In this document: positions 26,017 to 35,151 of the stretch, piece after piece | Numbering within the stretch: position 1 is the first letter of the stretch | Layout: every line of letters begins with the position of its first letter | Origin: Pseudomonas fluorescens NCIMB 11764 | GTDB taxonomy: Bacteria > Pseudomonadota > Gammaproteobacteria > Pseudomonadales > Pseudomonadaceae | Direction: 5' to 3' | DNA: 64,000 nt | NCBI RefSeq assembly: GCF_000293885.2 | Contig: NZ_CP010945.1 | Coordinates: 3,244,001-3,308,000, forward strand | Notes under the pieces: model-generated | Told to the model about the DNA's origin: nothing | Databases searched by the model: none | What the model saw: the letters and a program-made list of their open reading frames with translations, nothing else | Translations under genes and position numbers: made by a program

Positions 26017-27780
26017 ATGAGTGAAATCAGAAGTACATTCAACCCGGCTTATGCCGGAGGGCTCAGCCGTACCGAAGCCTTTGAGATCTACGGCAAAGCC
26101 GCCAGCCAGGCAGCCAGAACGGTGGATTTTCAGAAGGCTGGCCAGGACGCGCTGGCCGGTTTGATGTCGGTGAATTACGACGGCGAGCACGGTAAATCCA
26201 CAGCCACCCCGGGGCGTCCACAGTTGCATCTGCCACTGGCCCGCACGAGTGGCAAAGAGTCGGAAGGCGATTTGTTCACGCTGCTGATGGCGATGATCAG
26301 CGAGCTGATTGGCGAGGTCGACGTCAACAAGCTGAAAAACCGTTTGGCGATGTTGCAGAGCATGGCCGGTGCCAAGCAACAGGGTCATGAAAAACTGGCG
26401 TCTGATTATGCTGAGGCCGTCGCGGCTCTGGAAGCCGCCGAGGGCGCAGTTGGCGGCAGTCAGGAACAGCTCGAGAAATTGCGCGAGCGGGTTCAGCAAC
26501 TCCAGGGCTTGCTGGACGAAAGCGAGGCGCGTCTGGCGAAGCTGGACCCCGAATCACCCGAGTATGCGAGTGAGTTGGCGCGTCGCGACCAGCTCAAAGG
26601 CGAGTTGGCGACTCATACCCAGACCTTTGAAAAAGCCACCGATGCCCATCTGAAATTGATCGAAACCGCCAACGCCGCCGCAAAAGTCCTCGCGATCGTG
26701 ACCGCAAAAGTCCTCGAGGCAGGCGTCGGCGGACCTCAGGTTAAACAATCGGATGAAAAGGCGCTGAGCAGCAGCGCACTGGCCCTGCTGAACCGCTTGA
26801 AGATCATCGAGTTGCTCGGCGAGTCGGCGCAGAACAAGGAGGAGCTCAATCAGGAGCTGTTTCTGGAATTGCAGGCCAAGTTGCAGGAGAAAATGCAACT
26901 CGAGTCGGAAAAGTACCTGGAAGAAGTGCGTAAGGCCGAAGCGTTGCAGAGGACCATGGGCTGCATCGGCAAGATCGTTGGCGCCTTGGTGGCCATCGCC
27001 ACCATCGCCGCCGGCGTTCTGACCGTCAACCCTGTCCTTATCGCGGTAGGTGTGATCGGGGCCGCGGTCATGATTGCCGACGAGGTGGTCAAGGAACTCA
27101 CGGGCGTGTCGTTCATGGCCGAGGCGATGAAGCCGCTGATGACGGTGATGCAGGAAGCCATCCAGTTCTTTACCGACCTCTACACCAAAGCGCTCGTGGC
27201 GTTTGGTGTCGATTCCGAAACGGCGAAGGAAATCGCGCAAATCGCCGGCATGATCGCGGGCATCGCCGCCACCATTGCTGCCATCGCATTGGCCGCCATC
27301 GTCGGGGTTCAGGTAGTCGGGCCGATGATCGGCGCAGTCGCTTCGAGACTGGCATCCGTGGTGGCGCAGGCCGCTCCCGCAGCAGTGCAGGCAATGAAGC
27401 AGGTGGCTTCCTCGGTCGGCAACACGCTGACTCAGATGCTGACCCAAATACGCAGTTTAGTTACCAAAGGCGCAGATGCCGTATCCCTGGCCCGTTACAC
27501 CTCCAATCTCGAAATCGCTCAAGCCCTCACCGAGTTTGGCGGCGTGGCAGCCCAGGGCGTGCTGGGAGTCCGAAGCGGCGTGCATCAGGCCCAGGCGGCC
27601 GAACACCTGGCGGACGTGAAGGTGCGCATGGCAATCAGCGAAGAAATTACCTCCTACCTCACTCGGCTGGTCGAAGACTACGGCAAGGCGATGCAAGACC
27701 GGACCCGGCATATCGAACATGTTTTTGCCGATATGCAACGCAGTCACTCCGTCAGCCTGCAAATGGTCAGACACGTCTGA
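26017..27780 (+). CDS. sipB/sctE: SctE/SipB translocon pore protein
   Basis: The 587-residue protein has a long coiled-coil region (about 120-240; EQLEKLRERVQQLQGLLDES). Two hydrophobic hairpins (about 314-358, MGCIGKIVGALVAIATIAAG and following; about 406-445, IAGMIAGIAATIAAIALAAI) insert in the host membrane. A C-terminal helical segment follows. Length matches Salmonella SipB (593). With SipC it forms the pore through which effectors pass. It is expected to be bound by SicA. Confidence 0.94.
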   Translation: MSEIRSTFNPAYAGGLSRTEAFEIYGKAASQAARTVDFQKAGQDALAGLMSVNYDGEHGKSTATPGRPQLHLPLARTSGKESEGDLFTLLMAMISELIGEVDVNKLKNRLAMLQSMAGAKQQGHEKLASDYAEAVAALEAAEGAVGGSQEQLEKLRERVQQLQGLLDESEARLAKLDPESPEYASELARRDQLKGELATHTQTFEKATDAHLKLIETANAAAKVLAIVTAKVLEAGVGGPQVKQSDEKALSSSALALLNRLKIIELLGESAQNKEELNQELFLELQAKLQEKMQLESEKYLEEVRKAEALQRTMGCIGKIVGALVAIATIAAGVLTVNPVLIAVGVIGAAVMIADEVVKELTGVSFMAEAMKPLMTVMQEAIQFFTDLYTKALVAFGVDSETAKEIAQIAGMIAGIAATIAAIALAAIVGVQVVGPMIGAVASRLASVVAQAAPAAVQAMKQVASSVGNTLTQMLTQIRSLVTKGADAVSLARYTSNLEIAQALTEFGGVAAQGVLGVRSGVHQAQAAEHLADVKVRMAISEEITSYLTRLVEDYGKAMQDRTRHIEHVFADMQRSHSVSLQMVRHV

Positions 27781-27804
27781 ACCCACTCATAAAAGGTATT
27801 TGTC

Positions 27805-28872
27805 ATGACCACGATCAACAACACCGGGGTGGTGTTTTCACGCCCAATAATTAGCCAGCAAGATGCGCTTCTTACTCAGAAAAGACCCGACGCGCTCAAA
27901 GAGCTTTCCCTTAGTAATGCGCTCACTGACAAGCAGATTCTTAATGACTCTTTGACCCGGACTCCTTTAACGGTGGAGCTCCAGAGCGCTATTGACGCCT
28001 ACCAGATCGGGGAATCCGACTGGCAGGATTTTGCCGCAACCGCACTGATGCTCAACGATGAGGTCCGCGAAGATTTGGTGTTTGACCCAGGTGCCTGGGA
28101 GAAACACGCCAACGTGCTGGTCGCCGCGATCATCGCGTTGAACATCGCGCGGGTCGCCAATGCCCAACTGCGCGGGCATTTCAGTGTGATGGCCGCTGAT
28201 GCCGCCAAGTCCCAGGGCGCCGCCATCATGGAATCCGGCAAGGCCGCCATGTACAGCGCCATTACGGCAGCAGTCGTCTCCGGTGCCATCGCCGGGTTTG
28301 CCATGGCCAAGACCTTTCAGGGGCAAGGGCTCAAGCATACGGATATCGACCTGCATAAGCGCAGTTCCCTGGACGCCGGCAACATCGAACGTGACCTTAA
28401 ACATGATCGCAGTCGCGGTGACTGGAACCCGGAAACGACCTACAAGATCAAGGTGTTCGATGACTTCGGCCGGACGAAATCGGTGGATTTCAAACCTCAG
28501 GGTTCGACCCTGACACCCAAGGAGCAGGCATGGTTCGACGGTGAAATTCTCAAGGCGCAAAAGGTTGGCCAGACGTCGGACTGGCTCAGCCAGATGGGCA
28601 GCAAAGGCATTGAGAAGAAACTTGATATCGGCCGCGCGCTAAACGCCATTTCGATGGGCATGAGTCAGATGGTCTCCAGCATGGTTCGCATGGCCGAGCA
28701 TGCGGCGCGGGAGAAAGAGGTATTGCAACAAAGTGCGCAAAACACGCAGAAGAGCTTGAGCGATGAAATTGGGCAGAAAGACTCGGCGGATGCGGCGCTG
28801 TTGCAAAAGCTCATGGATATCGTGATGCAGCTGTTTCAATCGCGGATTGAAGTCATTGGCAAAATGGCCTGA
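27805..28872 (+). CDS. sipC/sctB: SctB/SipC-like second translocator
   Basis: The 355-residue protein has two short hydrophobic segments (about 103-120, VLVAAIIALNIARVANAQL; about 152-170, AITAAVVSGAIAGFAMAKTF) between polar helical regions, and a helical C-terminus (from about 270). This is the layout of SipC/IpaC. It is shorter than Salmonella SipC (409), mostly in the N-terminal and C-terminal regions that in Salmonella interact with actin. Actin activity should therefore not be assumed. Confidence 0.87.
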   Translation: MTTINNTGVVFSRPIISQQDALLTQKRPDALKELSLSNALTDKQILNDSLTRTPLTVELQSAIDAYQIGESDWQDFAATALMLNDEVREDLVFDPGAWEKHANVLVAAIIALNIARVANAQLRGHFSVMAADAAKSQGAAIMESGKAAMYSAITAAVVSGAIAGFAMAKTFQGQGLKHTDIDLHKRSSLDAGNIERDLKHDRSRGDWNPETTYKIKVFDDFGRTKSVDFKPQGSTLTPKEQAWFDGEILKAQKVGQTSDWLSQMGSKGIEKKLDIGRALNAISMGMSQMVSSMVRMAEHAAREKEVLQQSAQNTQKSLSDEIGQKDSADAALLQKLMDIVMQLFQSRIEVIGKMA

Positions 28873-28886
28873 GTAGGGACGAAAAT

Positions 28887-29975
28887 ATGAGAATTTCCGA
28901 TTTCACACCGCCAGCGGCTAATCTGTCGGTCGATTTCAATGTTGTGACCAACGCACCTTTACCAACTGAAATGCCCCTCGAGGCTCAGGCCGCTTTTTCC
29001 CTCGCGCAATTGCTGGAGCGTTCGGCAAAGGTATTGAATCGCAATCTTGAAAATATGCTCAAGTGCCAACCGGCCGCCAAAAAAATGGTTGAGAACCTGT
29101 TGGCTGGCGGAGCGGCGCAAACCCTCATCGCGGAGTTTGGCGAGCGGGTTCAAACGAAAGACCTTCGCTGGCAAATGTGGGCACAGTATTTACCCCAATA
29201 TGGTGCGGTGATGACGCATTGCCGGGAAACCCTGCCGATGGAACAGCGTCAGCGCCTTGATGCTGCGCAGGAAACTATCTTGCTCGGCCTGGGAGCAGGA
29301 CAACCGCTGCCAACGCAAATCGACGAGAAGTTCAGTCAGAGTGTCAGTTCGTCTGATGATTTCTTCGACAAACTGCTCGAATTGATCGACCTGATCAAGA
29401 ACGGCTACCTGGCCGGTTATGAACATATCATCAAGGCTTACTCGGACTTCTTTGCCGATTTCAACAAAGACATTACCGCAATGATGAAGGAGTGGATTGA
29501 AGGCACGAATGACGGGAAGGAAGTCGAAATAAACGCGGGCGCGATCAGGATCGCTTTGCAGAAGCTGATTGAAAAGTACTCACCTCCGAATCCGACGGCA
29601 GTATTGTTCCCGGCCCCAGGCATGGGCGGTGCTACAAAGGAGGAAGCAGAAAAATGGCTTAAAGCGTTAGGCTTGCCGGCCTCCTGCCTCCACCAGAACA
29701 ATGACGGTACGTACAGCGTGGTCATGGACCTTAGCCCGTTGATCACCATGAGGGACAGTCTGCCACCTGACGTTTACGAGATTATTTGGGACACCGCCAA
29801 ATTCCAGGCCTGGCAAACCGGCTTCAATGCCCAGGAAGAACGCATGAAAAACATGCTGCAATCCTTCACCCAGAAGTACTCCAACGCCAACTCCTATCAT
29901 GACAACTTCAACAAGACGTTGTCTGCTCATCTTAGTCAGTATGCGGACATGCTTAAGGCGATGTTGAATTTCTGA
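28887..29975 (+). CDS. sipD/sctA: SctA/SipD-like needle-tip protein
   Basis: The 362-residue hydrophilic protein follows sipC by 14 bases, as in all SPI-1-type loci. The family has an N-terminal self-chaperoning hairpin and a central coiled coil. Here the C-terminus (NANSYHDNFNKTLSAHLSQY) forms the conserved helix that packs into the tip complex. Length fits SipD (343). The tip protein caps the needle and senses host cells. It is the last of the sic-sip genes with normal GC content. Confidence 0.9.
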   Translation: MRISDFTPPAANLSVDFNVVTNAPLPTEMPLEAQAAFSLAQLLERSAKVLNRNLENMLKCQPAAKKMVENLLAGGAAQTLIAEFGERVQTKDLRWQMWAQYLPQYGAVMTHCRETLPMEQRQRLDAAQETILLGLGAGQPLPTQIDEKFSQSVSSSDDFFDKLLELIDLIKNGYLAGYEHIIKAYSDFFADFNKDITAMMKEWIEGTNDGKEVEINAGAIRIALQKLIEKYSPPNPTAVLFPAPGMGGATKEEAEKWLKALGLPASCLHQNNDGTYSVVMDLSPLITMRDSLPPDVYEIIWDTAKFQAWQTGFNAQEERMKNMLQSFTQKYSNANSYHDNFNKTLSAHLSQYADMLKAMLNF

Positions 29976-30093
29976 TCTAAGAAGTTTTTACGAAATACGT
30001 GGTTTTAAATGTTTATAACAGACGCGGTTTCGAACCTGTCAGGTCGGAGCTGTGTCTGTTGTTCTGTGGTTTCGATTGATAGCGGTGATCAGG

Positions 30094-30345
30094 ATGCGGA
30101 GTAGTGATCTTGAAATTGAATGTCAGGTAATAAAAACCTTGTCGGATTATCTTTCGGTGGGCCACGGGGCAATCAAAACCAGTTCGCGGTTGGTGGAGGA
30201 TTTGTATTTCGATTCCATGAGTATTATCGAGGTTGTCATGATGCTTAATGAAACATTTGGCGTCGAATTACCTGCCGTCGCGGTGTCCGAATGGAACACG
30301 GTCGCGGATATTCGAAATTCGGTGATACGTGTAAGGGGCGTATGA
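30094..30345 (+). CDS. iacP: IacP-like acyl carrier protein
   Basis: The 83-residue acyl-carrier-like protein has the phosphopantetheine-attachment motif DSM with Ser41 (EDLYFDSMSIIEVVM). Salmonella IacP (82 residues) sits at the same place in SPI-1 and influences translocator secretion. The start is uncertain: ATG 30094 gives the right length, but GTG 30085 is possible and neither has a strong ribosome site. It begins the AT-richer part of the island. Confidence 0.82.
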   Translation: MRSSDLEIECQVIKTLSDYLSVGHGAIKTSSRLVEDLYFDSMSIIEVVMMLNETFGVELPAVAVSEWNTVADIRNSVIRVRGV

Positions 30346-30392
30346 TGCCGGGTGGTGCGGGCTTCTTATTTTTAAGTTTGACAGGCGTTTAA

Positions 30393-31392
30393 ATGATTAA
30401 TGGTGTTGGCGGAAGTTCTCACGTTCTAGCGGTGTCTAATATGCATTTGGCTGGCGCTGTTTTGCATGAGGTATTGCCATCGTATGAAAGACTGGATGTT
30501 CGAAGTGAATATTTTCTGGGTGATTTTTTAAGTCTTCACGGTGCACAGATCGGTAGGGATAGCGATGTTAGAGAAATGATGACCTATCATTCAGATAATA
30601 GTGATTGGTCCATTACTCCAGCGTGTAAAGAACAGTTGATGAGTGCGCTGATGGACCTTGTGCCTGAAGGCGGCAGTCAGGTGCATAATCGTGTTTTTCT
30701 TGATGCGATACGCGATTGGTATCAGGGTTTGGATAGTGCAAGTAAAGTCGATAATTACACAGCGGCTAAAGATCACTTGGGATCACAATAGCAAGGTCGT
30801 TTCACTTGTTCAAAGCGAAATGTCTCGGCAGATTATCTGGTCAGGATGAGGGTAATCCACTTTCAGATGGTAAGGGCTTCGATTGTGCAATGTACCAGCA
30901 CTCGCTGCATCATTTCCCCAGTGCGGAAATTCAGCAGGAAAGTCTGGCACGAATTTCCGAACTTCTAAATGATGGAGGCGTACTGACAATAACAGAACAT
31001 AACAGCGTTTTAGGCGGGCATGAGCTTGACTTGATGCATATGGTGCTGCAAGTGTATGTGGAACTTCATCAGAATCCGGATATTTCAAGCTCGGAGTTGG
31101 AGGCTGTATTCAATGAGTTTGTTGAAAAAGAAACGCCCGCTAATTTTTCTCCCAAACAAGACTTGTCGATATGGCGCAAAAAGTCGGGCTGACGCCGAGC
31201 AGCGTAACTGCGGTGGGAGAAAAGGCTGACCGAACTTACTCGATGACTTTCGTTAAAGACGGAGGGCTGCGCCTGGATCGCGATCGTTCATTCGAAGCGC
31301 TTGTTGATCCGGATTCATTAAAGGCCGGTATGAAAAAGTTTGAGACATCTTCTATGTTTAGTGGGAGTCGATCTTTGGATGGGATGTTTTAA
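30393..31392 (+). pseudogene. Decayed methyltransferase-like gene in the effector slot
   Basis: Three consecutive open pieces in three frames (30393-30791, about 30770-31192 and 31171-31392) appear to be one broken gene. The middle piece reads FDCAMYQHSLHHFPSAEIQQ and LLNDGGVLTITEHN, which matches the post-motif-II/III part of class I SAM methyltransferases. The glycine-rich SAM motif I expected before it is missing, suggesting a deletion around 30790. The second shift falls at an AAAAA run near 31175. It lies between iacP and hilA, where Salmonella carries sicP/sptP and other effectors. Native function and expression are unknown. An alternative is three small unrelated genes, which is less likely. 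Confidence 0.6.
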
Positions 31393-31727
31393 CCTGTAGT
31401 CAGTGGCTGTGTGTAAACCGAGCTGATTGAATGTGTTATGGCGAATGCCTGGTTTGGAGCCAAGGCTTTTCAATCTGCAGTGCTCACGGCACTGCAGATT
31501 TTTTGTGTGGCAAGGCTGTTTTGTGACTTTGAGTGGTGCGATTTTCCAAAGACTTTTATTGTAGAAATGGGCCTACATGCTTAGTCGTATATTCCTCTTT
31601 TGTCTGTGGCGTTTTCCTACGGAATTGTCTCTACCAACTTTCTATAGTCGCGCAGCTTTCATCTTCAAGCCGGTTCAATAACGGCTTGATCGCGCTTCAG
31701 TACCTTTCTATAGAGAAGTCTCCGAGT
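31393..31727. other. AT-rich gene-free spacer before hilA
   Basis: About 335 bases without a convincing gene. It contains the terminator at 31472 and probably the hilA promoter. The frame of hilA is open back to 31533, but the implied residues (MVRFSKDFYCRNGPTC) do not look like a conserved N-terminus. Confidence 0.5.
31472..31504 (+). terminator. Intrinsic terminator between the sip/iacP block and hilA
   Basis: The perfect 11-bp stem AATCTGCAGTG / CACTGCAGATT with a seven-base loop is followed by TTTTT. It separates the decayed gene from hilA. Confidence 0.88.
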
Positions 31728-33044
31728 ATGGACAGTGCCACTGATCAATCGCCATTCAGGTCGTTCGTTTTCGACCGTTGGCTACTGCAAAGCGATGGAA
31801 CGCTGATGCGAGACGGACATGGAGTTCACGTCCCCCCCAAAGAGCTGAACGTACTGCGCCTGCTGCTCGGTTCGGCCGGCACAGTGATCAGCAAGGATTA
31901 TTTGCTCGACATGGTATGGCCCGATGCCGATGCCGCCGAGGAATCGTTGACTCGCTGCATTTATGCCTTGCGCAAGCTGCTCAAGGAGAACAAGGATTTC
32001 ATTGCGACGGTGTACGGCCAGGGTTACCGATTCACTTGTCCGGCTGTCGAACTCGACGGGCCGAGCCAGGCGAGAACGTCAGCACCCTCGCTGGCCGTTT
32101 TGCCTTTTCGCCATCTGCACGAGTCAGCCGCACTGGATTTGCAGGACGCAATGACCCGCCAGTTGTCCATGGCATTCGGCGATGCGCTGCACGTCATCCC
32201 CTCAGGTTTGATGGCTGCTTATGGCCAGTCGACCGACGCCCGTTATCTGGTCGAGCGTTTGAAGCCTGACTTTTACCTCAGCGGTCGTTGCACGCTCCGG
32301 GATGACCCGTCGCAATGGTCAATCGAGTTGATCCGTAGCAGCGATCATGTGCTGCTTCATGGACAAAGCGTGGGCGGAGGGGACCTGGGGGAGGGGCTCG
32401 GTGCATTGACCTGTCTTGTTGCCCAGCGCCTACCGGGACTGCGTCCTTCTGAAAGGGGCTGTGCTTCCTATCCGGCCCTGGTCGCCTATCTCAATGGTTT
32501 GTGCAATGTAGAGCGGCACACGCCACAAAGCCTGCGCGATGCGCTGGTGCAGTTTCGATACAGCCTGCAACTGGATGACCGTTATGCCCCTGTCTGGCGT
32601 GGCGTGGCCGATGTCTGGCTGGGCCAGGCGATGCTCGGGTTATGTGAGCAGGGGCATGCACTGGATGAAGCTCATCTGGCAATTTCCAGGGCGTTGCCGC
32701 TGGACCCGGGGAGTACGCAAACCATCGCGCGGCTAGCCCTGCTGACCAGCCTTCGCGGATGCGAGGAGGCTGCGCAGGTGCTTTTTCAGTGCTGCCTGTC
32801 GAGCGCCGATCAGGCTGATGTTCATTACTTTCACGCCTGGCATCACTGGTATTGGCAGCGCCATGATCTGGCGATTCAAAGCATCGACAAGTGTCTGCGC
32901 CACGACGCGAACTGCATGCGGGCGCAGATTTTGCGGGTACGTATCGCCCTTGTCGGTGATCCCCAGGAAGCCGTGATGATGCATCGCGCAATGCAAGGCA
33001 ACCGGCAAGCCGCGTCGTTTGACAGCGGCAGGCGGTTGGCATGA
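31728..33044 (+). CDS. hilA: HilA-like transcriptional activator
   Basis: The 438-residue protein has an N-terminal OmpR/ToxR-type winged helix (about 10-105; VPPKELNVLRLLLGSAGTVI, SLTRCIYALRKLL, IATVYGQGYRF). A C-terminal part with helical TPR-like repeats (about 260-420) follows. HilA directly activates the inv/spa and prg/org operons in Salmonella (553 residues there, so this one is shorter). It is followed by iagB with an ATGA overlap, exactly as in SPI-1. ATG 31728 is chosen because the winged-helix domain starts shortly after. Confidence 0.87.
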   Translation: MDSATDQSPFRSFVFDRWLLQSDGTLMRDGHGVHVPPKELNVLRLLLGSAGTVISKDYLLDMVWPDADAAEESLTRCIYALRKLLKENKDFIATVYGQGYRFTCPAVELDGPSQARTSAPSLAVLPFRHLHESAALDLQDAMTRQLSMAFGDALHVIPSGLMAAYGQSTDARYLVERLKPDFYLSGRCTLRDDPSQWSIELIRSSDHVLLHGQSVGGGDLGEGLGALTCLVAQRLPGLRPSERGCASYPALVAYLNGLCNVERHTPQSLRDALVQFRYSLQLDDRYAPVWRGVADVWLGQAMLGLCEQGHALDEAHLAISRALPLDPGSTQTIARLALLTSLRGCEEAAQVLFQCCLSSADQADVHYFHAWHHWYWQRHDLAIQSIDKCLRHDANCMRAQILRVRIALVGDPQEAVMMHRAMQGNRQAASFDSGRRLA

Positions 33045-33532
33045 TCCGCTGGGGCACTGGCGGCCTTCTGATGCTGATGTCTCTGGGTGCGGTTCCGGCG
33101 TATGCCTATTGTTGGGTCTCGGCGGGGCAGCAACATGCCATCGAGCCCGAGCTGCTTCAGGCCATTGCCGACGTCGAGTCGGGACAAATGGCGGACGCGA
33201 TGAATTACAACAAGAATGGCACCCGCGATATCGGGCTGATGCAAATCAACAGCAGTCATCTGCACCGACTGAGCGCACAGGGCATTACCGAGCAGCGTCT
33301 GTTGGATGAGCCTTGTCTGTCGGTCGAAGTCGGGGCGTCGGTGCTGGCCGGTTTTGTATCACTTTATGGCTACAACTGGACGGCCGTGGGGGCCTATAAC
33401 GCCGGCAATGCTCCGGGTCGGCAGGCGGCCCGTCTGCGTTATGCGCGCAAGGTCTGGCAACGCTACCAGACCTTGATGCCAAACACGCTTGCGCAGCCGC
33501 AGGACCTACTGGAGAAAACCCCGCGGCGTTAG
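33041..33532 (+). CDS. iagB: IagB lytic transglycosylase (SctX-type) of the T3SS
   Basis: The 163-residue precursor has a signal peptide (1-22, ending AYA). Its soluble lytic transglycosylase domain has the catalytic glutamate at position 46 (AIADVESGQ), the GLMQIN motif and the AVGAYNAGN motif. It opens peptidoglycan so that the injectisome can be assembled across it. It is translationally coupled to hilA. Confidence 0.94.
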   Translation: MIRWGTGGLLMLMSLGAVPAYAYCWVSAGQQHAIEPELLQAIADVESGQMADAMNYNKNGTRDIGLMQINSSHLHRLSAQGITEQRLLDEPCLSVEVGASVLAGFVSLYGYNWTAVGAYNAGNAPGRQAARLRYARKVWQRYQTLMPNTLAQPQDLLEKTPRR

Positions 33533-33543
33533 CCCGGTCCATT

Positions 33544-33567
33544 CGGGTGGGATTCTGATCCCGCCCG
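33544..33567 (+). other. Hairpin in the iagB-prgH spacer
   Basis: The 10-bp stem CGGGTGGGAT / ATCCCGCCCG with a TCTG loop lies 12 bases after iagB. No T tract follows, so it may be a processing or mRNA-stability hairpin rather than a terminator. The prgH promoter is expected in the rest of this 118-base spacer. Confidence 0.45.
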
Positions 33568-33650
33568 GGGCCGTTCGGCAGAATTCGATCAGGAACTTCC
33601 CGGGCAGCGCTTCTAGGATGGGTTTTCATTCACTGCCTGGAACGTGATCG

Positions 33651-34817
33651 GTGACAGAACTGTCAGCCCCCCCTCTACAGCCCTGTGTTCTGCGGATCCT
33701 CAACGGCCCGCTTCAGGGGTGCGAATTCCCGCTTGGTGAGCCTCGAACGCTGTTCATTGTCGCACCGCTCGATTTGTTGGGCCGAGAAGCTCATTCAATC
33801 AGCGTTCCCGAGGATGCCATCTTCATTCCCTTGGACGCGGGCGGCTGCAATTTCGAGGTGCTGCTGGCAGACGGCGGGCAGGGCGGTGTGACCTTGCGAC
33901 TGCTCAACGAGCACGGAGAAACCCGGCAGTGCGAATTCCAGCATCTGGAGCAGATCGGTGACTTGCAGGTGGCCTTGCGCGGTGAAGACCAAGGCTGGGC
34001 ACCTGAACTCCTCGGCAAACAGCCCCTTTCTTTGACCGAAACGACTGCCCGCCACTGGCCGCAGCCAACCCTCGTCAAATGGGGCGGCGCAGGGTTGGCC
34101 CTCGTGCTGCTGATCACTTCGTTAGGCTTTTGGTCAGTGCCCGAGCCGGCGCCCGAAACCGATGTTCGCAGCCTGATCGGCGGCGCCAGTGCCGAGGTCG
34201 ACGTGGTGCAGGGGCGGGACAAAACGGTTTACGTGTTTGTCGCTTCCGAGCGGGACGCCGGTTGGAGCCGGCAGGTGTTGATGCGCAACAACGGGGTGTC
34301 CGGCAAGGTGTTGGTGATCGATCAGGAGCGCCGTCGGCTGGAGAAACTGCTGGTCGACCACGACCCGCAACTGGCCTGGCATTCCCTCGACCTCAAGGAC
34401 CCCGCGGTGCCGCGGCTGCTGCTCAGTGCCCAGCGCAATCTGCTCACGCCGCAAATGCAGGCGCAACTGCTCGACGTCTTGCTCAAGGCCGCGCCCTACG
34501 CTCGGGAAGTGACGGTTCAGGTCCAGGACGACAACCTGCTGGCAGACTTGGCCGAACAAGGGTTGCGTCGCCTTTCTCTGGCGTTCGACCGCGTCGGGCA
34601 CGACGACAGTGTCACGTTCGCCATCGAAGGCGATTTGCAGGATTCCGAGTTGGCTGCGGCTCGCCAATACGTCGACGGCTTTTATCGGCAGTGGGGTGAT
34701 CGCTACGTGAACTTCGCTGTCGCGCTCAAGGATGACTCGCTCAAGGGCAAGTCGTTTCAAACCGGCCCTCAGGGCTACATCAAGATGACGTCGTCGTCTT
34801 GGCATTTTCCCAAGTAA
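33651..34817 (+). CDS. prgH/sctD: SctD/PrgH inner-membrane outer ring protein
   Basis: The 388-residue protein has a cytoplasmic FHA-like N-terminal domain (about 1-130), one membrane helix (about 145-163, GGAGLALVLLITSLGFWSV) and a periplasmic C-terminal ring-building region. This matches PrgH in layout and length (392). The start is GTG 33651 with GGAA seven bases before it. It begins the prgHIJK-orgABC operon that encodes the basal body and needle. Confidence 0.9.
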   Translation: MTELSAPPLQPCVLRILNGPLQGCEFPLGEPRTLFIVAPLDLLGREAHSISVPEDAIFIPLDAGGCNFEVLLADGGQGGVTLRLLNEHGETRQCEFQHLEQIGDLQVALRGEDQGWAPELLGKQPLSLTETTARHWPQPTLVKWGGAGLALVLLITSLGFWSVPEPAPETDVRSLIGGASAEVDVVQGRDKTVYVFVASERDAGWSRQVLMRNNGVSGKVLVIDQERRRLEKLLVDHDPQLAWHSLDLKDPAVPRLLLSAQRNLLTPQMQAQLLDVLLKAAPYAREVTVQVQDDNLLADLAEQGLRRLSLAFDRVGHDDSVTFAIEGDLQDSELAAARQYVDGFYRQWGDRYVNFAVALKDDSLKGKSFQTGPQGYIKMTSSSWHFPK

Positions 34818-34833
34818 ATCTAGAAGGTGACAC

Positions 34834-35094
34834 ATGTCTGGTATCGATTTCCCAATCGACTTTCACGATGATTTTCTCGGACGTCAGGCCGAAGCGTTCG
34901 AAAACGGTGCAGCAGGGCTCAAGACTGCTTTGGACAAGGCACTGGAGGATCTCAAGCTGGATGCGTCAGATCCCGGGAAGCTGGCGGCTTACCAGACCGC
35001 ATTCTCCTCCTACACCGTATTCCGAAACGCCCAGACCAACACGATCAAGGGCTTCAAGGACATCGACATGGCGATCATCCAGGCCGCTCGCTGA
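34834..35094 (+). CDS. prgI/sctF: SctF/PrgI needle protein
   Basis: The 86-residue helical hairpin protein polymerises to form the needle. The C-terminal end (KDIDMAIIQAAR) has the pattern of PrgI/MxiH tails, which line the needle lumen, and the helix break carries DASDPGKLAAYQ in place of the PSNPQ-type turn. AGAAGGTGA precedes the ATG. High expression is expected. Confidence 0.94.
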   Translation: MSGIDFPIDFHDDFLGRQAEAFENGAAGLKTALDKALEDLKLDASDPGKLAAYQTAFSSYTVFRNAQTNTIKGFKDIDMAIIQAAR

Positions 35095-35151
35095 TTCCAT
35101 TCCTTTTGACTGGCCATCGTTGTTCGGTGGCCATTTTCATGAGTGCACTGC

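Noticed and set aside
30806..31192. Separate functional methyltransferase gene
   Set aside because: It lacks the SAM-binding motif I and a proper start; it reads better as the middle part of one broken gene.
31533..31727. N-terminal extension of hilA by 65 residues
   Set aside because: AT-rich promoter-like DNA; the winged-helix domain begins soon after ATG 31728.
33600..33650. TTTCAT near 33625 as a HilA box upstream of prgH
   Set aside because: A single six-base match to a degenerate motif in Salmonella; no paired copy at the needed spacing, so it is not evidence.
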